Assembly: GCA_027405735.1 (NCBI GenBank)
Contig: JAPEHQ010000003.1
Coordinates: 2,480,001-2,544,000 of the forward strand
Length of the DNA: 64,000 bases
Direction: 5' to 3'
Source: Mucor racemosus
Lineage: Eukaryota; Mucoromycota; Mucoromycetes; Mucorales; Mucoraceae
A program made the position numbers and the translations under genes. Below the pieces are notes generated by a model. That model saw nothing but the letters and a program-made list of their open reading frames with translations, was not told the origin of the DNA and ran no database searches. How positions within the stretch are numbered: the stretch's first letter is position 1; every line of letters starts with the position of its first letter. Below are positions 45,030-58,712 of this stretch, piece after piece.

Positions 45030-46755
45030 ATGGATACACGTTCATCTTTGTAAGCGAAAACAAAACAGAAAAAATATTAGCGTTAACGTATTTAATATTC
45101 GTATTTTAACATAAAAAAAGATTTCGCCTAGTTGTACGCCAACAACCATCCAAAGCAAGATTATGTAGTTTTAAAGAAAAAGGTAAAAATAAAACAACAG
45201 AAAAAAAGTAAACAAACCAAAACCTAACTCTTTAATAGTGGATAGAAGACCAATTGATCCTCCTCCTATTATTCAATTATTAAGTAATCAGCAAGAGTAA
45301 GTGCAATTGTACCAAATTAAGAAATACAAATTAAACTTTTTTTCGAATCTAGTGATGAATATCTTCAAAATCCATACTTTTTTCTATACGCCACATTAAC
45401 TGATGTGCGTGGCGAAACAGATTTGCATTTTGTCAATGGTAATAGAACCACAGCTGGAACTGTCGTACAATCTCTACATAAACTCAAAGATCATGACAAT
45501 ACAGGTTTGTGTTCTTTTCTTTATATAAATGCTATAGTTTCTTTTTTTTGACATTTAATGTACTAGATGGTGGCTTCTTTATATTCTCAGATATAAGCGT
45601 TCGTTTAGAAGGATATTATAGATTGAAGTTTACCTTGTACGAAATAGAAGGTCCTTTTGTTAATCGTTTATGCTCTATTGTATCCGATGTATTTCAAGTA
45701 TATTCTCCAAAAAGTATGTATAAAAATTTCCTGATATTTATATAATCTAACATTTCATATCATTTAGGCTTTCCTGGAATGTCAGGTATAAAGAACAATT
45801 CACTATAATTTTAACCATTTTATTTAACATTTACTTGATAATAGAATCAACTTTTCTTACAAGATCTTTTTCGGATCAAGGTGTACGCATTAGAATAAGA
45901 AAAGAACCAAGAAGTTCATCATCTAGTGCAAGGTATTTAAATTATATAAACATCTATAAAAACATCAATTATTCATATCAACTTAGTACTCCTGGAAAAC
46001 GACGTAAAAGACACGATGAATTTGAATCAGATGAAGATGAGTATACGTTACAAGATAGTCCGATGCCAAGACCACAACAACATCCAAACCAGAGGCATTC
46101 TGAATACCAGCAAACATCACAAGTGCCGCCACCGCTACAACTTCCACTTCAACAATTACAGCAACAGCAACAACAACAGCAACAACAACAGCAACAACAA
46201 CAGCATCAGCCACAACAGCATCGCCAACAACAACATCATCAATCATATAATTCTTCTTCTTTCTTTGGTAGATCACCATCTCCTTTGCCTGAACCTCATT
46301 TAATTGAAAGTAGATTTGATTACAATAAATCATTCGATACAAGACCAACTTTACCCTCACCAAAAGAAATATTTCGTCCATCTCCAATGTCAATGCAAAA
46401 TTTATTATCAAGTAATAATGATGATAAACCGCCTTTACTGTTTCCTATTACACCAGCAGATGACAAAAGCAGATTGTTTTCTACAAGAGTTTTACCTTTA
46501 CCCATGCCATCTCATCAGTCAATACATACAAAGAATGAAACAGGTGATAAAATTAAACAAGCGAATCAAACACCAACATCTCCTACTACTACTACCACTA
46601 CTACTACTACCACTACTACTACAACATCAAATTCTTCTACATCTTCATCCCCATGGCTGCATCACAGAGGTCAATTATCAACGCAATTATCTCCTCCGCC
46701 ATTGCCATCCACTTCAACTTCTTTTACACCATCAAATGCAGCAAGAAGATTATAG
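45030..46755 (+). CDS. Velvet-domain transcription regulator
   Basis: Eight exons (45030-45049, 45121-45182, 45239-45296, 45353-45504, 45567-45713, 45768-45785, 45845-45932, 45987-46755) join to 437 residues. The velvet domain spans about residues 7-185: RLVVRQQPSKARLCSF, VDRRPIDPPPIIQLL, NPYFFLYATLTD, DISVRLEGYYRLKFTLYEI and SFPGMSESTFLTRSFSDQG. The family, with the folds of VosA, VelB and VeA, dimerises and binds DNA to couple light and development with spore formation and metabolism. The sixth exon is 18 bases long but is needed for the conserved PKSFPGMSEST. After the domain come a nuclear-import-like PGKRRKRHDE, a poly-Gln tract, Pro-rich parts and a poly-Thr tract. An AATAAA lies at 46897-46902. 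Which velvet subtype it is cannot be decided from sequence alone. Confidence 0.92.
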
Positions 46756-49340
46756 TAGCCAGTGATAATTAACACTTTACCCTTGTTGTTTTCCAACATG
46801 TAGATACAAAAAAAAAATTATACTTATTTTCAATTTCTTCAAGGTTTGTTCCATATAAACCTCCCTCTTTTTTTTTTCTAGACCCTGTTTATTGTAAATA
46901 AAAGGCTTTTTTTTTTTTTTTTTTTTTTCAATATTGATTCTTGAGTTTTGGGGTTATTTCCTGTAAAGTCATTATAAACATATGGATCCCTCATGTAGCC
47001 CCTCTTTTTTCTTTATATATTCCAAATCGAAAAGTTTCAAATAAAGTAATATGTTAATGACAGGTTATCATTAGGTTCTATATAAAATGTCTCTTTAAAG
47101 AATAAATAAAGAAATAACTTGCCATATTTTTTTTTTATATTTACACGAGTTACACAACCAGGCGACAAATTAAGATTCCTTACCATAAATCAGTTCCATT
47201 GCGTGGGAGCGTGCGTTTATTTTAAATGAACCTTGTGTGGCCTGAATATCGCATTAGCTTTCCGATGATTTGGAAGAGGTAATTGAGCCCGCCACATTTC
47301 ATATATTGGCCAATAAAAAAACATTTTGTTTTCTTCTCCACCTTTTTAATAAGTTCACATCATGCAGAATAGGCAGCTTAGCCGCGGCAAATGGGAATAA
47401 ATAGGCGACGCAAAAAGGTGCAAAAAAAAAATTACAATCGTAAAAACAGTAATAGGTCTACTGCAGCTATGAGTAATTCCGACTTAGTCCCCCCCCCCTC
47501 CCCGGGATAAAAACAAAAAAAAGAGAAATAAGAGAAATAGAAATGATACACCAAAAATTTGTTTATGTTTCATATGATCATGAAATGTCTTGAATCGATC
47601 GATGTTTGTGCTTTGAGGGCCCATTTAAGGCTTGTATATTTGTTTGACCAAGTAGTTCGTTCAAAGGACATCTTGAGTGGCAAAATAAAGCTAATTCTCA
47701 ATTTAATCATAACATGTTCCATTAAATGAATCCTATATATAGCTTTAAAATCTATATAGTTCATTTATTGCTTGTCACTCTTTAGATAAACATCGCATCA
47801 GTAAAAAGTTCTTATATAATTGCGGTAGATCAATAATCAGTTACACACATTTAAGCAAGATACACACAAGGCGCGGATATACAGTACAGACCCTATAGTA
47901 TACATTGTATAGTGAGCATTTTGTGCCGACAAATGCAAGTATTTCGACTTATAATCCCAATTCAAAAAAAAATACGCTAAACAAGTTGTCTTACGTTACT
48001 GTTCGATTGTGATTTTCATGCGCAAGAAAAATACAATGATCTACATGCACAACGTTATTGCCATCCCAAAAATAACACATCTCCCCCCCCCCCTCCTGAT
48101 TGAACTATTTAACCGATAACTTGCTAAGCAGCACTTTTTTGTAATCTCCCCTGGGCAAAATCTTATTAATTTTTGTGCCTGAACCTTTTTGAAAAAATAA
48201 TAGTTGATGAAAACTGACGTTATGTTGATGTAATGAACAAGGTTTATTCTTTTTCATGCGGAAGTTGAACAAAACGGCAAATATATACTCTATGATTTGT
48301 GAACGATTTCGTTATTTTAAGGTTTTTTTATAGTGCGTACACACAAAGGTTAAAAGGATAACTTTTTTTATTGCATCCATCGATTTAATTTGCTCAATTT
48401 TAACTTTTGAGGTAAAGACTGATACCAAAATTTTCTATTTCAGGTGCGGAATATATTAAAATCCAAGAATTAACTTACATTTATTAAATAAATTTAAAGT
48501 AATTTTATTGCAGGTGAAACTACATGATATATAATTTAAGGTTTATGGGTTGCATACCCGTAGATAACCAAGCATATAATATACGACGCACCAAGTTTTT
48601 TTTTTTTTTTTTATGATAGGGCTAAGCTGAAAAAATTCTTTCAAGAGTTTTCTAAACGCTTAAATGGCAGAATTATTGTTACTATTTGTATTTGAAATTC
48701 CAAATAAAAAATGCATCATACAATATAACAAACTGGTCAACACCGCTATGTGATGTACAGCTTGTGCTGCCGCAGGCCTGTTTTACTTAATTATAAGAAG
48801 CTTTTCATCGTACTGCACCAATAGTTAGAATAATACTTAATGACAATGTAAAGACAAGTTACTGAATAATTATATCGCTTTTTTTTTTTTTGTTTGTATA
48901 TTCTTGTTCTCCTCTTCTTTCATTATATTATCCTCCTCCTCCTTCTTCTCCTTGGTCGTTCTTCCTCATCCTCTTTGTTTGAGTGAGCTTTATCGTTGTA
49001 TGATTCCTTTTTTTTTATTTAAATTATTGTATTTAATTAATTTTGGCTGCGAAATACGACCATTTGATTTTGCATTCACAAAGTAGGCTCTTATGTTAGT
49101 ACTCATCATAAGTCTCACATCCAAGAGGTCTCAGTCTATAATTGGCGTTATAGTAAAACCCTAGTAGTAGTTACAATTAATGCGTATAACTACTGTACGT
49201 TCAAAGGATGTATTGTTAATAAAAGTGTAATGCTCTGGCAGGATTATTTGTATAGACCCTTTTGACATTTCATCTTACATATCCCACCTTGTTTTGTATT
49301 GCAGATGGAACCGGCTAATTTGATTTATGGAATTTCATAG
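46756..49340. other. Long intergenic stretch, no gene seen
   Basis: AT-rich with C runs (about 47489-47505, 48083-48094) and T runs. Just before repeat A copy 3 (49311-49337) the sequence GGCTAATTTGATTTATGGAA resembles part of the dynein relic at 12001-12020. Repeat A may therefore have carried that piece along. Confidence 0.4.
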
Positions 49341-50095
49341 TAATAAACTTAAATCGAGTGAGTACAGCATCGTAGACTCTTGAGAAAGTTCTCAAATATC
49401 GTAAAAAGTCTTGTTTTTAAGACTTACAAGGCTTATAAGCGGAACATTAATTTCAAAATTTTTTCTTGTCCAGATCGTCAATTTTGACATTTTTTAATTT
49501 TTTTTTTCTGGTTTTGCAAATCTAGAGATAGTTATACTACCAATTATAAAAATAAAAAATATACACATATGCAGAATTTAGCGCTCTACTTGCTCAATAA
49601 AAAATAGCAAACATTTTTATTGTAAAATGTTACATGAAAATCCTTTAATCAAAAATCCGTTTTTGGGCCAAAAGTACAAATTTTCATTACTTAACGTTTA
49701 ATATTAAGCTTTTATAAGATGTGTATTAGCTATGGCTACAATTTTCTCTCACAATGCAGTACATTTAAACGTTGATTTTGGTACCAATATTTGATTTTTC
49801 TGTTTTTTGATCAAAATCATGAGTGTTGGTAAGGATGAAATGAGTCACCGAAAATGTCCGCTACAAAGTCTGAGTTTTCAGACCTTACATGGTTAAATAT
49901 AAGAAAAGTCGAAAAAAAACTGTTTTATTTAAAACTTAAAACTTAGATATATCATAGTATAAGAGACTTAGCCGCTCGATCTCGCTACGTTCAATTATGG
50001 CGTTGCCCTGCAGGCTAGATTTTACAATTTTTTAATGAATGTACTGTATTATATAACACAGTTTTTCTAGTAGAAGAACGTAGGTGTATGGACAG
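49341..50095 (+). repeat. Dispersed repeat family A, copy 3, truncated
   Basis: Matches the left 750 bases of copies 1 and 2 (from AATAAACTTAAATCGAGTG through CAAAAATCCGTTTTTGGGCC to the ATTTTTTAATGAATGTA region). It then diverges, lacking the GCACA-rich right end. Confidence 0.75.
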
Positions 50096-51424
50096 CCGTT
50101 CAGTTATTATTTAACAAAAAAAAGAACCCCAATCTTTTTTTCATCCAGAATTCCGATAGTTTGATTTTGGGCTGCCCCTCTTGTCTCTTTTACAAAAAAC
50201 ACGTTTTGTAGTATATTATTAAGATTATTAAGTTAAAAAAGGAAGCAAGGCGTTTACGACATAGACTAGACTGGATACATGTATTACTAATAGAAGTGAT
50301 CAAAGGTTATTTAGACAGGGTTCTTAGCATAGAGTGATGAGTATGAGTTGATAATGATGTATTGCGCTTTTATTTCATTTATTTATGTCACATTTAGCCT
50401 ATGATGAAATGGTGTAGCTTGAAATCCTGAAATTGAGCCAACCATAAATGCGTTTTTGGAAATGGAATTCAGCTATTCCATTTGTATAAACATTTACTGT
50501 TTAAAGTTAATAAAGCATGAATATTCTATATACTTAATTTGATCGTATCCTACTAAAACTGGCTCTGCTCAATCTATTATATCATCATGTTGTAATGAAC
50601 TAGTTTCTCAAGATTATGTAATTATTCTTTCATACACTCTGTATTGTAGACTCTATATCCGCGCTTCCAAAACACATAAATACCCTGAACCTTGATGTCT
50701 GTTATATGTTATATCAAAAGATGCTAATATAAAAATACTCTGCTGAAAGATAATATATTTCATTAATTCATTGATGCTTTGTATTTATATGTTTTCTAGA
50801 TAGTCATATGTTTATTAATATTATCAATGAATTGCCGGGTATTGAGGTACTTGATATGATTTGGGAACAAGTCATATACAATGGAATTTATGGAATTGGG
50901 AATTTGTGATTGTATCATTTGGATAAGGTGTAATATTGCTTATGTTTCAGTGTTGCCAAGCGTTCCTGAATGTTCGTGATAGTCGTTGTTAATGCGAGTG
51001 GTTATGTATGACGTTTAGTATGAGTTACTAAATATCATGCCATGTTGGATTTCAATAGTTGTTCCTGGATTTCTACATCTGGGTAAACTTCTGATATATC
51101 AATGTCTTTCGAGATGGATCATTATCTATTTTTACCTACAATATACTCAATAAATATATCTAGTTTAAGCTTTATTTTCTAGTTATTCATTGTGTATATT
51201 AAACACAAGAAACCATCAGGTCCTGGATTCTAAAAGTATTTATACCATTTCAATTCCATTTGGATGTTAGGCTCAATATGGAAATGAAATAAGATTTAAC
51301 ATAAATAATAGGCAAAAAAGCTACAGGATTGTCCTGCGTCCAAGGTGAGTATCTACTATTATCATATAACGTTTGAAGTTGTTATGTTTGAAATTCACCG
51401 AAATAGAGGTTTTTTTTATCGGTT
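50096..51424. other. Intergenic, no gene seen
   Basis: AT-rich spacer without a convincing frame or recognised repeat. Confidence 0.4.
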
Positions 51425-52140
51425 TTTTACGGTTGCAAAAATTAGGTTTCATAAGGTTTTCGAATATTTTCCCCGGATATAGAGTCGAATTTAGTGAAAC
51501 TTTTAAAGATGTACGTAATAATCTGTGATCTGGAATAAATATTATTGCCGTATTATATTTTCAGGTTTGATAAATAACACTTTAAAAAGAATACAGTTCA
51601 AAGAGAATGAGTATGAATCAGTTCTGCTACAAAAACGTAATCAAAATAAAAAGAACGATGGGAAATTCATTTATAACTCTTCTAAGTTTCTTAAAGATAT
51701 ATAAAATAAAGCAAAGGTTTATGGATTAACATAGCCTCTGTGACATATATACTACTATTTTCTAATCATATTGATAATACAATAATAAGATCTTAAGCCA
51801 GGAGATCTTCATGATTTAGTTCCTACGTAAAGATTTTTTATTTTCTTGTAAATTTTGTAAGAGCTTTTTTTGTAGTATAGAAGTCCATGAAGGGATAACT
51901 GGTATGCAAAGCTATAACTATAGGATAGTACTCATTAGCGTCTATTTAACGAATTTTACCTTGTCAAAAAATATTGATTTTTCGTCGAGAAAATTGAGAT
52001 TGAATGCTTGATTTTTGGTGATACAAAAAAGGATTCATTTTGGACGAGGATATACAAGGATAAATTTCCGTGATACAAAAAAATGATAAAAAAAATTTAA
52101 TATCCCCACGAAAAATAGTGCTACAGCTACGTATAAATAC
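51425..52140 (+). repeat. Degenerate family B segments with a family H piece between
   Basis: 51425-51520 resembles the far-left part of B copy 3 (GGTTGCAAAAATTAGGTTTC). 51955-52140 resembles the next part (AAAAATATTGATTTTTCGTC, GAGGATATACAAGG, TATCCCCACGAAAAAT), with deletions. Between them 51612-51715 matches the family H repeat at 11261. This is an old, rearranged copy. Confidence 0.45.
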
Positions 52141-53399
52141 TCATTCTGTAGATAATCTTATTGCGCATAACGTGAAAATAAAATATTTTAGGGTTGCATT
52201 TAAATGAAGGGTATTTTTTGATTAAAAACCGTTAAAATTTGATATTAAATTTGATAGAAATTTTATGAGAAAAATATTTTCAAAACCTACACAGATCGAT
52301 TTAGAATTAAAAACTAAACCTAAAACATTTAATACGCTAATTCAACTTACTATGCATTTTTGTGAATAATTAAACATACAAGGTTTTTTTTGAATTTTTT
52401 TGGGTTTTTTTTCCATTTGAATACTTTCTGGATTCAAGCTCAGTTACATGTGCATATCTGATTATACAATTTTATATGTTGATATTCAAAATTGGAGCGT
52501 GCCCCCATTTCAATAGATAATCAGGAAATATAAAATGTAGGACTATACTGGATATGTTACAGAATATTGACAAAAGACTTATTTCTATTCATGTTGATTT
52601 CTCAGCGAGTATAAGAGCTTCAAAAGTGAAACACTTGCTTTTACCCCGCTTGAAAACCCAACCTAAGATGCCAAATATTTCGAGGTTTTAATAAGCTTGC
52701 ACTTAAAAGCTACTAAGCAAAATCTTGTTTTTCAACGTTGTATTAAAGTTTCAGGGGTGGTTCTTTTCGAAAAAATTCTGGACCCCTAAACCTCATAACT
52801 GTAGATCCTGTTTTCTTTTGTTTTCCTTTTTTGTAGTTTTTGGGGAATATGTACATATTTATCCACTATATTGATCTCCATTTCATCTGATTCCCAATTA
52901 AAGTACAGCTGTCGTGAATAGACATTACACTATTAAATGATATACAGTATGCTGATTCATACTAATATAAACTTTTTACCGAGCTTCAATCCTAACAACT
53001 TATAGTTAAAGACGAATCAACATAATGTGGATCTAATCACACCATTATGATCAAGGGCCCATAAACTCTATGAATACACCGATTGGTTACTATCAAGACT
53101 TATATCTGACAAGGGGTATTATTGGCTATGTATGGATCTAGAAATGTTTACATAATCTCTTTGATGAAAACTATATAAAGAGGACATTTATTTATTAAAA
53201 ATGTCCTCAAGTAGAATTTAACTTGATAATAAAACCCACATGTTATCTAGTCGAATTCCTATTGCTTTTTTGTACTTTTTTTCCGTGAGTATCTCTACCT
53301 ATTCCACAGTTTTAACAATTTTTTGGAGAATTTGCATATTCTTTTACAAACGTATTGCTAGGAATCAGGCAACCAAGTTTACTGGGGTAAAATTGGCTG
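52141..53399. other. Intergenic, no gene seen
   Basis: AT-rich. A perfect 10-bp stem hairpin (GAGGACATTT at 53180-53189, AAATGTCCTC at 53199-53208) follows a TATATAAAG stretch. This is an LTR-like or terminator-like arrangement of unknown meaning. Confidence 0.4.
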
Positions 53400-54079
53400 T
53401 GTAATGAAATGACACCTTTTATAGCCCAAAATCGCCATTGTCATTTCAGAAAAATAACTGATCCCGATTCGTACCTGAATCTCGCTCCATAAGGACTAAG
53501 TTCCAATCATATCCCAATAAGCATCATCATAGCGAGAAAACTTTATATTGATGGTGCCTGGAAAAGGAAGTATTCCTGATCAAAATACAATTTTCTACAA
53601 CATGATACCTATGATATAAGGCCGTACTTATTTTGCATTAATAATATATTCCAAAACTCCTGCTCATAAAAAAATCGCAGTTGCAGTAATTCTAGATAAG
53701 AAATTACATCGGCACATCCCATAAATATAAGCTCTGTTGCATTTTAAATTATAATTGGAGTGTTAAAGATCAACATCCATCTAATGATATTCTACCATAT
53801 CAAACAAAGTATCAACATCTCAACCAAGTTTCTTAAAAAAGAATGTCAATAAAATACATTATAATTAAACACCTGTAAAATAGGCATCAACACACAAGCA
53901 TCTACTATTTTACAATTCATATAAATATAGCATACTCTATGAAGATATTATTCTTTTTCTTCAAGCTTCTTTTAATCACAATAAAACCGTGGAAAGTCTA
54001 TAATTGTATTTATCAACGCTTTTATTTTTTATTTTATTTTTTGTTTTTATATAATTATTATTACTTCAATTTCATTACA
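53400..54079 (+). mobile_element. Family C element, copy 2 (solo-LTR candidate)
   Basis: 680 bases with inverted termini TGTAATGAAAT and ATTTCATTACA, matching 30450-31113 throughout. No target duplication is visible. Its right end directly abuts family D. Confidence 0.7.
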
Positions 54080-54395
54080 CCATTATTTGATTTTATAAAA
54101 ACTTCCAAAGAACATCTGAAACAATTGATACAAAATGGTTTAAACATATATGAGTTCTTATTTTCCCATTTCCACAGCAACTTGGGCAGGCTAGATTTTT
54201 TTCAATTCTGTTGATCAACATTAAAATTACCTGCCATCGCAACCGGAGGTTATTTGTACACATATTCGTTGAGACCTGGTGGGCTTATTGACTGTAGTAG
54301 GCGTAAATAGCAGGTAGCCAACTTGTTGCTCAAACTTACCAAATGCACAATGACCCATGAAAGCTGGTATCTGAAATACTTGTAATACCTATTCA
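54080..54395 (+). repeat. Family D repeat, copy 4
   Basis: Begins at the ATTATTTGATTTTATAAAA landmark and runs to GACCCATGAAAGCTGGTATC. It is followed by a (TA)n stretch (about 54393-54416). Confidence 0.7.
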
Positions 54396-54417
54396 TATAT
54401 ATATATATATATATATC

Positions 54418-54952
54418 TGTTGTATGCCACCAAGTACCATATGTTATCACTTTCTACAGTATCAATACATCTTATTACAATCTATTGACTACGACATGTA
54501 TTGAAGAAGCGCAAAGTCTTGATATCGGATATAAGAAACTCCTAGCGTACTAAGCTTAATCCAGTAACTAGCAAGAACGCTCGGACCTCAATTATGACAC
54601 CATATTATTTCATACCAGCGGTTAATCAATCAAGTAGTAGCTATCAAATCAACATCCAAGCACATTTAGCGCAGCATTGAAACAAGACAACTCACAAGCT
54701 CTGCAAGAACGGTTAAATTATGATTGATCCATTTCAATCCATAGATTACTATCAAACAGATCTAATGGTTCAATAGTGCCTTAAATTAAATTTCAGGGTC
54801 TCAATGTCAAATCAATATTAAAGGCTATACTTTTATATCTAAATAAACGATATCTTGTTTTTATTATACAGTTGAAGAACTGATTCATTACTCATTTTTT
54901 TTAATTGTATTCTTTTTTAAGTATTATTTATCAAACATGAAAATATAGAACA
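54418..54952 (+). repeat. Family E repeat, copy 2 (solo-LTR-like)
   Basis: 535 bases with TG...CA ends, matching 9249-9777 throughout, including the TATA-like region and AATAAACGATATC. No target duplication seen. Confidence 0.65.
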
Positions 54953-55359
54953 GAGCAGGTAGGTAGTTTTATTGGACAGAAATATCATGTTTTGCTAATG
55001 GTTTTCTCAATTTACAGTGATCTTGAAATGTCAAAACGGTCTTAAGAAATAATCTTGCCAAAATATTACACTTTTGTATTACAATACATCCAGATGATGT
55101 ATTTATATACTTTTCATTATAACTATTACACAGAATTACTATTTAAGAACATTACATCAATTTACTGAGACGCATGTAAATCAACGTGGACACCTGTTGA
55201 TTTACTATAATACCGAATATTGACTGCGACCTCGAATGTGCGACCTAGGATAATATGATATTGACATAACAGATCTGTAAAAGTAGAAATATAAACTTTC
55301 ATGCAGGATATATTTAAATCTACCATCATGTATAATTGAAGGTTAATTGCATCAATATT
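54953..55359. other. Intergenic, no gene seen
   Basis: About 400 bases of spacer between repeats E and B. A 66-codon minus-strand frame (55162-55362) shows no recognisable motif. Confidence 0.4.
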
Positions 55360-56600
55360 CACAAGGATAGAATTTTTTTCTTTGTTTTCTGCAGTTGTAA
55401 ATATTAGTTTATTATTTTGTAAAACTTAAAACCCATTTTTTAGGGCTTAATTTATGTATTCACAAGATAGATCTAGTTGATTGCTACTCTGAATTTTTTG
55501 TTTTAGCAAAAAACATTGATTTTTCATTGAGATAACCAAAATAATAGTTCTTATCACAGCTTGAAGCCTATCATCACGGGGTTCCAAAATTTATTTTAAA
55601 AAACGGATGAAAAATGGTTCAAAAAACAAAATTGTTTAAATGCTGATGAGCTGCAAAATAAGTCGACTTAGCGTATTAAATAGTTTCTATACAGTTCTGG
55701 ATTCTGCATCCATTGAAATAAAATTTAGACACATATTTCACATTAAATTTTGCGTAAAATGTAATTGAAATTTTGGAGGTTTTTTGAAGATACACGTCAC
55801 TTTTTATAAGCATATTTAAATTATAATAAACTGAAATGATGCGCAAAAAAAGTATCTATCGATCGAGCTATTGCAAAATCTTGTAGCTGCATTATTCGTA
55901 GAGAAAACAACATTTTTGTCAAAAAATTTTTCTGTTTCAGAATTTGGGATGAGGGTATACAAGGGGAAAATGGACTCCAGAAATGGAGGTATCTTTTTGT
56001 ACACATTTTTGAGGATATCTCCACGAAAAATTAATATTTTGAAAAACTCTAAATTGAGTCTGAGAGAGCTCAACGAGCTGGATGACATGAATGCAAAAAA
56101 AATGTTGCTCAATTTAACCAATATTTTAAAACCTACTGTATACTGTAAATGCCCAAAAAAATGAAAAAAAATAAAAGTGCTCAGAAATTTTTTATATTAA
56201 AATATGTTATAGAGCACTTTAAAACAAGTAAACTTCATTATTAAAAAGTGGTAGTATAGCTTAATTTTTTCTGGAGATATGAAGCCTCAAAGTTTTCAAT
56301 ACATTAGCAGTAAAATACGCGTAAAAAATCTGAAACCTTAGCACTCAAAAATTAATACCAACTGCAAAAAGTAGGATATTTCCGGATACTTGTTTTTGGA
56401 TTAAAGCTGAACATCTCAGGTACATTAGCATATAATTTTTTCTTGGTGTTATTTAGTGAAAACAAAAAGTAGAGCAGGGATGAAAAATGAGACCCAGTTT
56501 TCAAGGAAAAAGCAGTGAATTTTACGCGTTTTTGAGTCTTTCGTGAGATATGAAATAAATTTAGGGATAGGTAGCATAATGCAACCAATTTGTATATATT
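55360..56600 (+). repeat. Dispersed repeat family B, copy 5
   Basis: A near-complete copy without the poly(A) insertion. The conserved small frame (55871-56164, 97 codons) is open and differs from copy 2 by substitutions, with a changed end after LTNILKP. The right end coincides with copy 2 near TTTGAGTCTTTCGTGAGATA. Confidence 0.8.
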
Positions 56601-58712
56601 TATAGGTGTCTAAGGTACATCCTGAAAAGTGTTTAGTATGAGACTAGTTATAGAAAAGAGGACATGCCCTAATTTTGAAGATTGAAAACTATGAAAATTT
56701 AGTATTTTGAAAATTCAAATTTTATTCGAGAAGGGCCTAGTAAATACATGTTAATACATGTTATTTATTAATTAATTTGAAAAAAAGCAACCAGAGATAA
56801 TGGAGTGTAGTTCTTTTAACCTACAATAAAAGAAATATTATATAAAAAAACTATTTTTTATTATTGAAGGTGTTCCTAAAAAAAAAACAAATACAATGAC
56901 AAAGGCTTAGTTTTAGTATGTCGTAGCAACAAAGGCTACTCTAGTACTTAAAATATTTACATCAATTCCATGTCGTCTGTAGGGGTTTATTATTTTGATG
57001 TGATAGCAAGTAGAACTGGTAATATTTTCGTTACCAAGCCTAGCTCACAAGTAAAGGTTATCAAGCTGAAACTTTATTAGTACTCATCATCTCTGTTTAG
57101 TAATTGATTTGTCGAATTAAACATTTGTATAGCAGATACAACTTCCCAAAGCACAAATATTCGGAGTAAGCAGAGGCCTTGTGATTGAAGATAGTCAATC
57201 TTCGCGGATTATTGAGAACTCATCTGAAATCTACTACTTCATTATAAAATTACGCAGTGTATTCTCAAATCGCTGAAATCTGTTGAAATTGCTAAAAAAT
57301 ATTTTCGATGGCAGTTTTCTCAAAACAAGCATAATATGTAACATTTACCGATTAACTGACATCTATTGCTGTACAAAAATTCAGCAAAAATATGTCTACA
57401 GAATTAAACATGTAGTATTTTACATTTTTCAAAGAATAAATATATTTTTGTACGCAAATTTTTATTACTTCAAGTGCTACAAATAATGTATCTCATTTAA
57501 TTAAAATATTAACATTGTTTTGTTTATTTAAGCAGCAAATATTTTTATATAAAAAATTTTAAAACTAAAATATATATTTGAATAATTTCTCCCATCTGAT
57601 AATAGCTTACGATATATAAGTTTTATAATGAAAATGATATTCTTCAATATTTCGAAAGTATTCTTGTATTTTTTTTTCTGTTTGAATCAATGCTGATGAT
57701 GCCTTGTTTTCATATGCAAACTGGTCGAATATAAAAATGTAGATAAAAACTGCATTCCGAAAATCCGTGTTTGATCTTAGCCATTTTGAAATATCTAGGT
57801 AATTTATTCAAACGTATGCTTCGGCGTACATGAGAAATGCCTATTACATATATTTTGTGGCATTTCAGGTACACATACATGTTTTTTGTTTTCAAGTTAC
57901 ATTATAAAAAGGGCGCACGCTCCAATTTTAACGAACGATTCATCACAAAAATTTAGGCATTCTCTTGGATAAAAAAGTTCATACCAAATCTATTATTTCT
58001 CATCAGTATTTACATACATTAGGGAAACTGAATATGTATTTTAGAGATAGTTAATAATATCCAATATATGGTCGTTGGTTCATATAGCTTAATGTATCCA
58101 ACCATCTAATAGCTTAGTTCAACGTTAGGCTCGTAAATGTTTAATTTACACAATACAAACAAATGTCTGGATTTGTTAGTAGAAAAAAAGATCTACAAAT
58201 CCTATGAGCCACTGAGATTTCACAATCTTGCTGAATTGTCTTATTTTGGATTCCAAGACAACCCTAATCTGAGTTGATTCAAGTTTTACCTAAATTGATA
58301 CAGATACACCGTTACCTAATTGCTATGCTGATTTATATCAAATTGGCTTATGGACAGAAATCTGATTTTCCCATGTGTCTTCAAATACAATCAAAGGGAA
58401 AATCCCTTTAGGAAACACACTCCCTTAATTTGATCTTATTTCGTAGACGTCATGCATGCAATAAAAGCTCATCAAATCATCAGATGGCATTTATATAACC
58501 GCAAATGACGTGAAGCTAAAATATCCAATTAAACAGACAGAAAAGGCCCTTTCTCGACTTTTGAGTCTCACATTCTTTTGAGTTCTTTCTTTATATATCT
58601 TTTTTCTATACAAAAAAGAACTTGGTTTTCTCCATTTGGTAACCCTCTCTGCTACTTAACAAATATTACCCTAATTGGATTATACGAAAAAAATATCTTA
58701 AACTAATTCAGC
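56601..58712. other. Intergenic and promoter region of the MADS-box gene
   Basis: No gene seen. The last 150 bases carry pyrimidine-rich sequence (TTCTTTCTTTATATATCTTT) before the MADS-box start, which fits a core promoter. Confidence 0.45.

Noticed and set aside
45983..46411. Val/Ala-rich minus-strand frame opposite the velvet gene
   Set aside because: An artefact of the CAA/CAG poly-Gln tract read on the other strand.
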